From NCBI RefSeq assembly GCF_020164435.1, contig NZ_JAIUDQ010000002.1:1-64000 (forward strand): 64,000 nt of DNA. Direction: 5' to 3'. Positions within the stretch are counted from its first letter, which is position 1. Each line of letters starts with the position of its first letter. The position numbers were made by a program, and so were the translations under genes. Below, one piece after another: positions 17,188-25,281 of the stretch. A model generated the notes under the pieces. It had not been told where the DNA came from and ran no database searches. It was given only the letters and a program-made list of their open reading frames with translations. This stretch comes from Phyllobacterium lublinensis. GTDB taxonomy: Bacteria; Pseudomonadota; Alphaproteobacteria; Rhizobiales; Rhizobiaceae.

Positions 17188-17937
17188 ATGTCGATCGCCT
17201 ATCGTTCCTCGGAAGTCCCGGCGGTATTGATTGAACCGACCAGCCGCCGTATTCGCCTCAAGCTCGGTGACCGGTTTATCGCCGACTCCACGCGTGCCAT
17301 CGTCATCTACGAGAATGGAGCCCGCCCGACCTATTATTTGCCGAAGACTGATTTCGTGAGCGGCGCACTGTCCGCTGCGTCAAAAAGCGAACCGGCTCCG
17401 CTTTATGGCACGAAGACATTCTGGTCCCTGCAGTCCGAGGGCACATCCTTGCCCGACAAGGCCTGGAGTTATGATGGAGCAAAGCTTGGCACTCCCGAAC
17501 TGGCCGAATATTTGACGGTCGACTGGCGTTCTGTACGCTGGTTCGAGGAGGATCAGGAAATTTTCGGTCATCCTCGAAATGCCTATCATCGCATTGACAC
17601 CCTGCCGAGTTCGCGGCTTGTTGAGGTCATTGTTGACGGTAAGCCGGTTGCCCATACCAGACGGGCGATCTTCCTGTTCGAAACCGGAATGATTGCCCGG
17701 TATTATTTCCCGGTCGAAGATCTGGTCGCAGGGACGCTTGTTCCAAGCGACTACACGACATATTGCCCCTATAAGGGACCGGCCGCCTATTACCATTTCG
17801 AACTCGACGGCAAGCGCCACGAGAACATCGTCTGGTACTATGTCGAACCATTTCCGGAAGCCAGCAAGATCAAGGGGCTGATCTCATTCTACAATGAGAA
17901 GGTTGACACGATCCGCGTCAACAGTGGCACAGAATAA
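17188..17937 (+). CDS. Tandem DUF427 protein
   Basis: A 249-residue cytosolic protein made of two DUF427 copies. Each contains an RAI[VF]-x-[YF]E[NT]G block (RAIVIYENG at about 31-39 and RAIFLFETG at about 161-169) followed by TYYLPKTDF or RYYFPVEDL. The second copy also has the family ending ENIVWYYVEPFPEA. The function of DUF427 is unknown. Here it is inserted between the importer and two flavin monooxygenases and its TAA overlaps the next ATG by one base, so it is co-translated with them and probably belongs to the same pathway. Confidence 0.88.
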   Translation: MSIAYRSSEVPAVLIEPTSRRIRLKLGDRFIADSTRAIVIYENGARPTYYLPKTDFVSGALSAASKSEPAPLYGTKTFWSLQSEGTSLPDKAWSYDGAKLGTPELAEYLTVDWRSVRWFEEDQEIFGHPRNAYHRIDTLPSSRLVEVIVDGKPVAHTRRAIFLFETGMIARYYFPVEDLVAGTLVPSDYTTYCPYKGPAAYYHFELDGKRHENIVWYYVEPFPEASKIKGLISFYNEKVDTIRVNSGTE

Positions 17938-19010
17938 TGCACCTTGGAATGTCGATCACGCCGTTCGGTCATCACCCTGCAGCATGGCGTACCGGCAGAT
18001 CGGTAGAGGCGATCGGTTTCAATCGCCTCGCGGCACAGGTCGCCAAGGCTCAAGCGGGAAACCTTGCATTCGTGCTGCTCGCAGACCGCTTCGGACAACG
18101 GCCGCTCCATGACTTGTCGCCGGAAGCCGTACCCTTTGAACCGACAACACTTGCAGCTGCACTCGCAACCGCTTCGCGCCAAATCGGCATCATCGCCAGT
18201 GCCGCGACCAGCCAGCACGAGCCGTATAATATTGCCAGGCGCTTTGCGTCGCTGGATGCGATCAGTGCCGGAAGATCCGGCTGGAACCTGGTCGTGTCAG
18301 CAGAGGCCTTGGCGCGGGATAAAGAATACGTCGAAGTGGTCAGCGGGCTTTGGGATAGCTGGGAGGAAGACGCGTTCATCTGCGACAAAGCTGCGGGTCG
18401 CTTCTTCGTCCCGCATAAAATGCACGTGCTTGATCACAGAGGCGAACATTTTACGGTGCGCGGCCCCCTTAACGTCAATCGATCGCCGCAGGGAAAGCCA
18501 GTGATTGCCCACAAGCTGACTCTCCCGACATTTGAGATTGCAGCGCAATATGCCGAAGTGATCTTTATTGATGCGCCATCGCCGGAAAAGGCCAACGGGC
18601 TCGTTGCGGCCTTTGCTCGACGACTTCACCATTATGGCCGCGACAGATCCGATGTGAAAATACTTGCTGATGTCGTCATTTACCCTGGTGCGACGTCTGC
18701 CGGAGCACAGGAATTGCGCGACAGTCTCGATGCGATGGCTGGGCATGTTCAATGGTCAAACGCGCTTCAGCTTGTAGGGGATACGAGGGAAATTGCTGAT
18801 CGCATGCAGCAGTGGACTCAGGCGGGCATCGTTGACGGGTTTACCATTCTGCCATGCCTCGTACCGGAGAGTGTTCATGCGTTGGTCGACCATATCGTTC
18901 CCGAACTGGACAGGCGCGGATTGCTTCAAAGATCTGACGAAGGCTTCACCTTGCGTGATCATCTTGGGTTGCGAAAGCCGCAGCATCCGGCCAGCCAGGT
19001 GGTGGCGTGA
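17937..19010 (+). CDS. FMN-dependent LLM-class monooxygenase, NtaA/DszA type (1)
   Basis: A 357-residue luciferase-like TIM barrel. IGIIASAATSQHEPYNIARRFASLD and the following SAGRSGWNLVVSA are hallmarks of the NtaA/SnaA/DszA/DmoA branch, which use reduced FMN and O2 to cleave C-N or C-S bonds. It is shorter than typical members (about 430-450) and lacks part of the central insertion seen in the downstream paralogue, so the active-site cover differs. No flavin reductase gene is in the operon. It must be supplied from elsewhere. Confidence 0.88.
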   Translation: MHLGMSITPFGHHPAAWRTGRSVEAIGFNRLAAQVAKAQAGNLAFVLLADRFGQRPLHDLSPEAVPFEPTTLAAALATASRQIGIIASAATSQHEPYNIARRFASLDAISAGRSGWNLVVSAEALARDKEYVEVVSGLWDSWEEDAFICDKAAGRFFVPHKMHVLDHRGEHFTVRGPLNVNRSPQGKPVIAHKLTLPTFEIAAQYAEVIFIDAPSPEKANGLVAAFARRLHHYGRDRSDVKILADVVIYPGATSAGAQELRDSLDAMAGHVQWSNALQLVGDTREIADRMQQWTQAGIVDGFTILPCLVPESVHALVDHIVPELDRRGLLQRSDEGFTLRDHLGLRKPQHPASQVVA

Positions 19011-20329
19011 TGAGCGCGGGAAGGTCAATGAAACTTGGTGCTTTCCTGATGGCGGGCGGCCATCATATCGCGGCGTGGCGCCATCCGCTTGCCGTCGCGG
19101 ACGCAGGTGCTGATATTGCTCATTTCATAGCGCTGGCGCAGATCGCCGAAGCTGCGAAATTTGACATGATCTTCATTGAGGACGCGGCGGCCATCCGTGA
19201 GCGTAATGCCAATATTGCGAGCCAGGCGTCCCGCTCGACAATGTTCGAGCCATTGAGCCTGTTGGCAGCGCTTGCCGTGAACACGTCGCATATCGGGCTG
19301 GTAGCAACGGCGTCCACAACCTACAACGAACCCTATGGTCTTGCACGGACTCTGGCCTCCATCGATAACCTGAGCCGCGGTCGCGCCGGCTGGAACCTTG
19401 TAACGTCGGCAAGCGAGCTTGAAGCGGAGAATTTCGTTTCAAGCGGTTTGCGGCCGCATGCACAGCGCTATGAACGGGCGGAAGAGTTTGTCGGGGCGGC
19501 AATCGCAACCTGGGATAGTGTCGATGCCGGTGCGTACGTGGTCGACGGTGGAATCTATGCCGATCCGTCCGGGTTACATCCTGTCGATCATCTAGGGACG
19601 CATTTCACTGTTCATGGGCTTCTTGACAGTCCACGCTCTCCCCAAGGTCGTCCGGTAATGGTTCAGGCTGGAGCATCTGACGCTGGCAAGAATCTCGCGG
19701 CCCGCACTGCCGACGTGGTGTTCACGGCGGCCCAGACCCTGCAAGAGGCGCAGGAATATTACGGCGATCTGAAATCTCGCATGCCCGCCTTTGGTCGCAA
19801 TCCAGATGATCTGAAGATATTGCCTGGCGTATTGCCCATAGTCGGCCGCACCGAGAGCGAGGCTCGGCAAAAGTATGCGGAGTTGCAGGAACTCATACCC
19901 GATGAGGTCGGCGTGGCACTGCTTGCCAGCTATCTCAGCATCAAGGACCTGTCACAATATCCATTGGATGGTCCGTTACCGGCAATGCCGCAGACCGATG
20001 GCATACAGAGTCGCCAGCAGCTGATTATCGATCTCGGGCGTCGTGAAAATCTTTCGATCCGGCAGCTTGCACGCCACTTTGCCGGGTCGCGCGGACACTG
20101 GCAAATCATCGGAACGCCGACTCAGATTGCCGATGAGCTGGAGGAGCGCTTCCGCGCAAAGGCGGCAGACGGGTTCAACATAATGGGTGCATATTTCCCG
20201 GCCGGGCTTGAAGACTTTATCTCCCTCGTCATTCCAGAACTATGCCGCCGCGGGCTCTTTCGGAAGAATTACGAGGGGCGGACACTGCGTGAGAACCTTG
20301 GAATAAAGATACCTGCGCATGGCGCATGA
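19010..20329 (+). CDS. FMN-dependent LLM-class monooxygenase, NtaA/DszA type (2)
   Basis: A full-length member (439 residues) of the same branch: LGAFLMAGGHHIAAWRHP at the N-terminus, FIEDAAAIRE, ASTTYNEPYGLARTLASID and SRGRAGWNLVTSA, and the C-terminal FRAKAADGFNIMGAYFP. The ATG at 19010 overlaps the previous stop (TGATG). An alternative ATG at 19028 follows GGGAAGG and would remove only six residues. Two adjacent paralogues imply either two successive oxidations or two subunits. Confidence 0.9.
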   Translation: MSAGRSMKLGAFLMAGGHHIAAWRHPLAVADAGADIAHFIALAQIAEAAKFDMIFIEDAAAIRERNANIASQASRSTMFEPLSLLAALAVNTSHIGLVATASTTYNEPYGLARTLASIDNLSRGRAGWNLVTSASELEAENFVSSGLRPHAQRYERAEEFVGAAIATWDSVDAGAYVVDGGIYADPSGLHPVDHLGTHFTVHGLLDSPRSPQGRPVMVQAGASDAGKNLAARTADVVFTAAQTLQEAQEYYGDLKSRMPAFGRNPDDLKILPGVLPIVGRTESEARQKYAELQELIPDEVGVALLASYLSIKDLSQYPLDGPLPAMPQTDGIQSRQQLIIDLGRRENLSIRQLARHFAGSRGHWQIIGTPTQIADELEERFRAKAADGFNIMGAYFPAGLEDFISLVIPELCRRGLFRKNYEGRTLRENLGIKIPAHGA

Positions 20330-21345
20330 ATAGAGAGAAAAGCATGCAACCCATCTATATCGATTATCTGAACGCATTGGACATCGATGCATTGGCCCTG
20401 ACCAATGCGGAAATTTTGTCAGCGATCGAAATCTCGCTCGCCGCACAGGGCAATGGTGAAACCGTGATCGAGCCGCGTGTCCACCTTGAACCGGATACAG
20501 CTTTTCATGGTCATTTCAATGTGCTGCGGGGTTACGTTGCCCCTTTGAACCTAGCTGGCGTCAAGATAGTTGGCGACTTTGTCGACAATTACAAGCTGCA
20601 GTATCCATCTGAATTCGGCGTCCTCAACCTGTTTGACCCGCGTACAGGCGTCCCCCGCGCCATTCTGGATGCGACTGTCATAACGGATATGCGCACGGGC
20701 GCAATTACTGCCCTCGGCGCTAAGTATCTTGCTCGCACCGGTTCGAAAATCCTTGGCCACATCGGGGCACGTGGTACCGCCTATTGGAACGTGCGGCTGC
20801 TGGACCATCTATACGATTTCGACGAGATTCGCGTTCATTCGCGGCGGCCGGAAAGCCGGGACGCGTTTGCCGAGAAGCTGTCAAACGATCTCGGCAAGAA
20901 GATTGTCGTAACCAACGACTGGCAAAGCTGTGTGGAGGGTGCCGACATTGTGGTTGAGGCATCGCGCCTGCCGGAACCGTATCCAATGCTGAAGACCGCC
21001 TGGATCAAGCCAGGTGCTTTCGTCGTACCCTACGGAACAATGAGCGCGGTGGAATTGTCATTGACCGATATCATGGACAAGCTCGTGGTGGATGATTGGG
21101 GCCAATGCAAGGGCGGCAAATTTGGCTCGCTAAGGGCGCACGTCGAAGCCGGCAAACTATCCGAACAAACTTTGCACGCCGAGCTTGGCCAAATTGTTGC
21201 GGGTCGCAAGATCGGGCGTGAGACCGATGCCGAGACGATTCTGTTCTGGCATAGAGGTCTGTCGCTGAGCGACATTGCGCTTGGCCACGCCCTGCTCGAA
21301 AAAGCCAAGGCGGCTAACATTGGCCAAAGGTTACGTTTCGCATGA
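20326..21345 (+). CDS. Ornithine cyclodeaminase/mu-crystallin family protein
   Basis: A 339-residue protein of the OCD family, NAD(P)-dependent enzymes that either deaminate ornithine or reduce cyclic or open imines. FNVLRGYVAPLNLAGVKIVG and LLDATVITDMRTGA-like segments (ILDATVITDMRTGAITAL) form the substrate site, and GHIGARGTAYWNV is the nucleotide loop. The start at 20326 overlaps the preceding stop (ATGA). An ATG at 20344 is possible. In this operon a reductive or deaminating step on an imine made by the flavin enzymes is plausible. Confidence 0.87.
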   Translation: MNREKSMQPIYIDYLNALDIDALALTNAEILSAIEISLAAQGNGETVIEPRVHLEPDTAFHGHFNVLRGYVAPLNLAGVKIVGDFVDNYKLQYPSEFGVLNLFDPRTGVPRAILDATVITDMRTGAITALGAKYLARTGSKILGHIGARGTAYWNVRLLDHLYDFDEIRVHSRRPESRDAFAEKLSNDLGKKIVVTNDWQSCVEGADIVVEASRLPEPYPMLKTAWIKPGAFVVPYGTMSAVELSLTDIMDKLVVDDWGQCKGGKFGSLRAHVEAGKLSEQTLHAELGQIVAGRKIGRETDAETILFWHRGLSLSDIALGHALLEKAKAANIGQRLRFA

Positions 21346-22817
21346 GACCGATCATATTCAACGGAACCGGTGTCAAGATTGCCGACATTGCGGCAATTGC
21401 CCGCAAGGATGCACAGGTCGAGGTCGATCCCAATGTCTATGATCGCCTGACGAGAGCCCGCGCGCTTCTCGATCGGGCAGCCGCTTCCGGCCAGAAGATA
21501 TATGGTCTGAACACCGGCCTTGGCGCCAATCTCAAGACGTCGGTCACCACGGATATCAGCATGTTCCAACAGCAGCTGGTCCGCGGACGAAGCGTCGGCG
21601 TTGGGCCATCCTTGCCCCGCGACCTGACCCGGGCGGTGCTGGCTGCGAGGCTATCGATGCTTTCGGTCGGAGGATCGGGGACATCCCCTTCAGTCTTCGA
21701 TGATCTGCTGGCGCTGTTGAACATGAAAGTTCATCCGGTCATTCCGTCAGTGGGCTCGATCGGCGCAGGCGATCTCGTATTGCTGGCATCGGTCGCCCAA
21801 ACGCTGATCGGCGAGGGTAGGGCGGAGTTCCAAGGACAGGTCTATCCGTCTGCGCAGGCGCTTGAAATGGCTGGTCTGGCCCCTTCCAGACTTGGCCCGA
21901 AAGATGGCCTGTCTCTGCTCAATGCCTCGGCGGTATCGGTTGGCCAGGCGGCTTTGGTGGCTGTAGATGCAACCAGCCTCATGGATTTCCAAAGACAGGC
22001 AGCGGCACTCAGCTTCGAGGCTCTTGGCGGCAATCCCCTTATTCTGGCGCCCTCGATCCAGCGTGCCCGGCCTGCCGGCGGGCAGACCGAAGAGGCGCAG
22101 ATACTGTTGGCGCTGCTTGAGGGTTCGTCACTGTTTGATGCCGATCCGGCGATACAGGATCCGCTGAGTCTGCGCTGCGTTGCGCCGATCCACGGCGCGT
22201 TTGTGAATGCATTGAACGCAGCGACGGAGGCCGTCGAGATCGAACTGAATGCTGCGGCGGACAATCCCCTGGTCGTGCTTGAAGAAAATAGGGTGTTGTC
22301 GACAGGTAATTTCCATACGCCGGCATTGGCGCTCGCTTTCGAAGCCATCGGTGTCGCAATAGCACAAATGGCGCTCGCCAGCGCGGCGCGCTTCATCCAG
22401 CTAACGGGTGCGGGCCGGAATGGTTTGCCGCGCTATCTTACCCCGATGGGCGGCGCTTCCGCAGGATTCGTGCCGCTCCAGAAAACCGTCACGGCCCTGA
22501 TTGCGCAAATTCGGCACAAGGCCAATCCGGTTGTGCTCGATTTCCTTCCGGTCTCGGAGGGCGTTGAAGACCACGCGACACAAACACGTCTGGCCGTTGC
22601 GAAGGCGGCCGAGATTGTCGATTCGTGGCGTTATGTGGTCGCTTGCGAACTCTTGGCCGCAGCCCAGGCGATCGATCTCAAACCCGGTCACATCTGTGGC
22701 AGGCGATCGTCACAGACATACCGGTTCGTACGCGAGGCTTCTTCCAAGCTGGCGGAAGACCGCGCCCTCGGAATTGATGTGTCTGAACTGGCTGACCGCC
22801 TTCGCGGTGAAACCTAG
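21342..22817 (+). CDS. Ammonia-lyase homologue lacking the MIO serine
   Basis: A 491-residue member of the histidine/phenylalanine ammonia-lyase superfamily. Conserved residues include Y54 (YGLNTGLG), N194 (LLNASA), the QDPLSLRC block with R278, N308 (DNPLV), F324/H325 and the EDH motif at 409-411. The cofactor-forming segment reads GSIGAGDL (138-145), whereas family members have GSxGASGDL, so the Ser of the Ala-Ser-Gly that cyclises to MIO is absent. A MIO-free lyase of this fold, ergothionase, removes trimethylamine from ergothioneine. The linked quaternary-amine importer supports a trimethylamine-lyase role. The ATG overlaps the upstream stop (ATGA). Confidence 0.88.
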   Translation: MRPIIFNGTGVKIADIAAIARKDAQVEVDPNVYDRLTRARALLDRAAASGQKIYGLNTGLGANLKTSVTTDISMFQQQLVRGRSVGVGPSLPRDLTRAVLAARLSMLSVGGSGTSPSVFDDLLALLNMKVHPVIPSVGSIGAGDLVLLASVAQTLIGEGRAEFQGQVYPSAQALEMAGLAPSRLGPKDGLSLLNASAVSVGQAALVAVDATSLMDFQRQAAALSFEALGGNPLILAPSIQRARPAGGQTEEAQILLALLEGSSLFDADPAIQDPLSLRCVAPIHGAFVNALNAATEAVEIELNAAADNPLVVLEENRVLSTGNFHTPALALAFEAIGVAIAQMALASAARFIQLTGAGRNGLPRYLTPMGGASAGFVPLQKTVTALIAQIRHKANPVVLDFLPVSEGVEDHATQTRLAVAKAAEIVDSWRYVVACELLAAAQAIDLKPGHICGRRSSQTYRFVREASSKLAEDRALGIDVSELADRLRGET

Positions 22818-22840
22818 CGGAGGGCTTGGGCGCCAGGTTT

Positions 22841-22862
22841 GCCCGGCGATCTTCCGCCGGGC
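22841..22862 (+). terminator. Hairpin at the end of the betaine-type operon
   Basis: A perfect 8-bp GC stem (22841-22848 with 22855-22862) with a 6-nt loop begins 23 bases after the lyase stop. No U tract follows. Confidence 0.5.
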
Positions 22863-23298
22863 CTGTCGGAGTGGCGTCAATGGCGTCAAGACAAAATGGG
22901 TATGGGTGATACTTTCCAACCGATGCGCTTTCTTGCCCACCAGCCTTCTCCCCTATTTGCTTTAGACTTGTTGCGCCGGCCGAGGGTGGCAGCGGCACGC
23001 GCTGCCGCGAGGGGCCTCTCGCAACCTGCTTAGCTAATTCCGATGGCACTTGGCATGATTAGGATTTGTGCAAAGTAGCCTCCAGGTATTTCAGTGACCA
23101 AAACAAAATCTGAACGAAATTGAGTTTGGCAAGCCGAAGGACTGCCGACGCGGCGGAGGATCGGGCTGAAGCAGTGGCGGTTGGACGATAAGGAAACGCA
23201 ACGCATCGCCGACGTAACCATCGATCAACATGGCCGATCGGCGGCCATTCTCAAACCGAAGGCTGAAGAAAACTATCCCTAAACCAAGAGGAAACACC
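22863..23298. other. Intergenic region without a recognised gene
   Basis: About 435 bases separate the lyase operon from the amidohydrolase array. I see no convincing coding frame and no tRNA-like fold. The AT-richer part around 23040-23130 is the most likely promoter zone for the downstream operon, but no -35/-10 pair stands out. A purine-rich AACCAAGAGGAAAC just before 23299 is the ribosome-binding site of the next gene. Confidence 0.5.
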
Positions 23299-24171
23299 AT
23301 GAGTGAAATCGTCGACATCCACCCGCACATCGTGTCTGCAGATGAAGCACGCTATCCGGTCACGCCGATCGGCGGCAAGCGCTCAGACTGGTCGCATGAG
23401 CGTTCGATCACGCTGGAGCAGCTCATCGAAAGCATGGACGAGGCCGGTGTGGACAAGGCGGCCGTCGTGCATTCCTCAACTACCTATGGCTTTTCCTGCG
23501 AGTATGTCTCGGATTCGGTCCTGCGTCATCCCGATCGGCTGACCGGGGTGTTCTCGGTCAACGTGCTTGAGCCGAGCGCGCCGGCCGACATGAAGAAGTG
23601 GTTCGAGCGCGGCTGCACGGGCATGCGCATTTTTTCGCGCGGCAGTACACTGTCCGGGTCCTGGCTTGCCATCGATGATCCGCGCATCTTCCCCTGCTAC
23701 GAATATGCGTCCGAAAAGGGCATATCCATCGCTTCCAACATCACGGTGGAATTGTTCGACCAGCTGGAAAACGTGCTCAAGCAGTTTCCCAAGGTGAACT
23801 ATGTTCTCGACCACCTCGGCAGGACGGACTTCCATTCCGATGGTGCGCCATTCAAGGCGGCCGAACCCCTGTTTCGCCTAGCCAAATATCCGAACCTTTA
23901 CCTGAAGGTCGCGACCCGCAACTTCTCCGAGGCAAACAACGGCAAGTCGACTTCCGAAACCCTGTTCAAGAAGCTGACGTCGGAATTCGGCGCCAACCGC
24001 ATGGCTTGGGGGTCAAACTATCCGGCATCGGCGGGAACGTTGAAGGAATTGCTTCAGCTGGCGAAGACCGGCCTTTCATCCCTGCCGCAGGCCGACCAGG
24101 ACTGGATTCTCGGCAAGACGGCGCTGCATCTCTATCCGGTGCTCGACAAGAACAAGGCCGCTGCGGCCTGA
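23299..24171 (+). CDS. Amidohydrolase-2 family protein, tandem copy 1
   Basis: A 290-residue TIM-barrel metal hydrolase related to 2-pyrone-4,6-dicarboxylate lactonase (LigI) and other PF04909 members. IVDIHPHIV supplies the first metal histidines, YVLDHLGRTDF the next strand, and MAWGSNYPAS the C-terminal aspartate/asparagine region, where Asn stands in place of the usual WGTDWP Asp. The ATG at 23299 has AAGAGGAAA upstream. The first 147 codons are nearly identical to copy 2 while the rest diverges. Lactone or amide hydrolysis of a polycarboxylate is inferred. Confidence 0.87.
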   Translation: MSEIVDIHPHIVSADEARYPVTPIGGKRSDWSHERSITLEQLIESMDEAGVDKAAVVHSSTTYGFSCEYVSDSVLRHPDRLTGVFSVNVLEPSAPADMKKWFERGCTGMRIFSRGSTLSGSWLAIDDPRIFPCYEYASEKGISIASNITVELFDQLENVLKQFPKVNYVLDHLGRTDFHSDGAPFKAAEPLFRLAKYPNLYLKVATRNFSEANNGKSTSETLFKKLTSEFGANRMAWGSNYPASAGTLKELLQLAKTGLSSLPQADQDWILGKTALHLYPVLDKNKAAAA

Positions 24172-24771
24172 ACTGCTGCGGTATCGTGGATCATTCGAGG
24201 TTGGCCGAGCTCGGGCTTGGTCAGCGTCTCGGATAGCGGACCCAGCCGACACATGACGACCATATGGCGCACTGCCTTGAGTGCGTCCAATCACAAAAGC
24301 GGTTCCGAGAACCGGGCAAGGGAGAGAAGAATGAGTGAAATCGTCGATATCCACCCTCACATCGTGTCTGCAGATGAAGCGCGCTACCCGGTCACGCCGA
24401 TCGGCGGCAAGCGCTCCGACTGGTCGCATGAGCGTTCGATCACGCTGGAGCAACTTATCGAAAGCATGGACGAGGCCGGTGTGGACAAGGCGGCCGTCGT
24501 CCATTCCTCGACCACCTACGGTTTCTCCTGCGAATATGTATCGGATTCGGTCCTGCGTCATCCCGGTCGGCTGACCGGGGTGTTTTCGGTCAACGTGCTT
24601 GAGCCGAGCGCGCCGGCCGACATGAAGAAATGGTTCGAGCGCGGCTGCACGGGCATGCGCATCTTTTCGCGCGGCAGCACGCTGTCCGGTTCCTGGCTTG
24701 CCATTGACGATCCACGCATTTTCCCCTGCTACGAATATGCGGCAGAAAAGGGCATATCCATCGCTTCCAAC
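23299..24771 (+). repeat. Near-identical 441-bp direct repeat (5' halves of copies 1 and 2)
   Basis: Bases 23299-23739 and 24331-24771 align without gaps. Hand counting gives 28 mismatches, almost all at third codon positions, that is about 94 percent identity. Identity ends abruptly after the codons for IASN. The boundaries suggest recent gene conversion, or duplication followed by replacement of the 3' half. Confidence 0.9.
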
Positions 24772-25200
24772 GTGGCCTTCAAGGATTACGACCAGATGGA
24801 GAATGTGCTGAAGCAGTTCCCGAACGTCAAATTCATCACTGACCACATGGGAAACAGCGATTTCAGTGACGGTGCGCCGTTCAAGGCGGCCGAACCCCTG
24901 TTTCGCCTGGCCAAATATCCCAACCTGTTTCTCAAGGTCGTCACGCGCAATTTTCAGCAGTCCAACAATGGCGAGGCAACATCCGCAACGGTGTTCGAGA
25001 AGATCGTTTCGGAATTCGGTGCCAATCGCATGGCCTGGGGCTCCAACTACCCGGCGTCCGCCGGCTCGCTCAAGGACCTTCTTACACTGGCAAGGAAATC
25101 GCTTTCCTCGCTGCCACAGAGCGACCAGGACTGGATCCTCGGCAAGACGGCGCTTCATCTTTATCCGGCTCTGGTCAAGCAGAACGTCGCGGCAGCCTGA
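24331..25200 (+). CDS. Amidohydrolase-2 family protein, tandem copy 2
   Basis: A 289-residue paralogue of the gene upstream. Residues 1-147 differ from copy 1 at only two positions, then the sequence changes sharply (NVAFKDYDQMENVL against NITVELFDQLENVL). FITDHMGNSDFSDG and MAWGSNYPAS keep the fold motifs. The start follows GGGAGAGAAGA. The different C-terminal halves line the substrate pocket in this fold, so the copies may act on related but distinct substrates. Confidence 0.87.
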   Translation: MSEIVDIHPHIVSADEARYPVTPIGGKRSDWSHERSITLEQLIESMDEAGVDKAAVVHSSTTYGFSCEYVSDSVLRHPGRLTGVFSVNVLEPSAPADMKKWFERGCTGMRIFSRGSTLSGSWLAIDDPRIFPCYEYAAEKGISIASNVAFKDYDQMENVLKQFPNVKFITDHMGNSDFSDGAPFKAAEPLFRLAKYPNLFLKVVTRNFQQSNNGEATSATVFEKIVSEFGANRMAWGSNYPASAGSLKDLLTLARKSLSSLPQSDQDWILGKTALHLYPALVKQNVAAA

Positions 25201-25281
25201 CACCGCTCCGGTCAAGCGCGGAGCATATGACAGGAAAATTGAGCGGGCGGCATTCCAATGGGCCCGCAAGCGAGGAAACAG

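Noticed and set aside
23040-23075. Sigma-54 type promoter around TGGCAC
   Set aside because: The TGGCAC element is present, but no TTGCA element lies at the required spacing.
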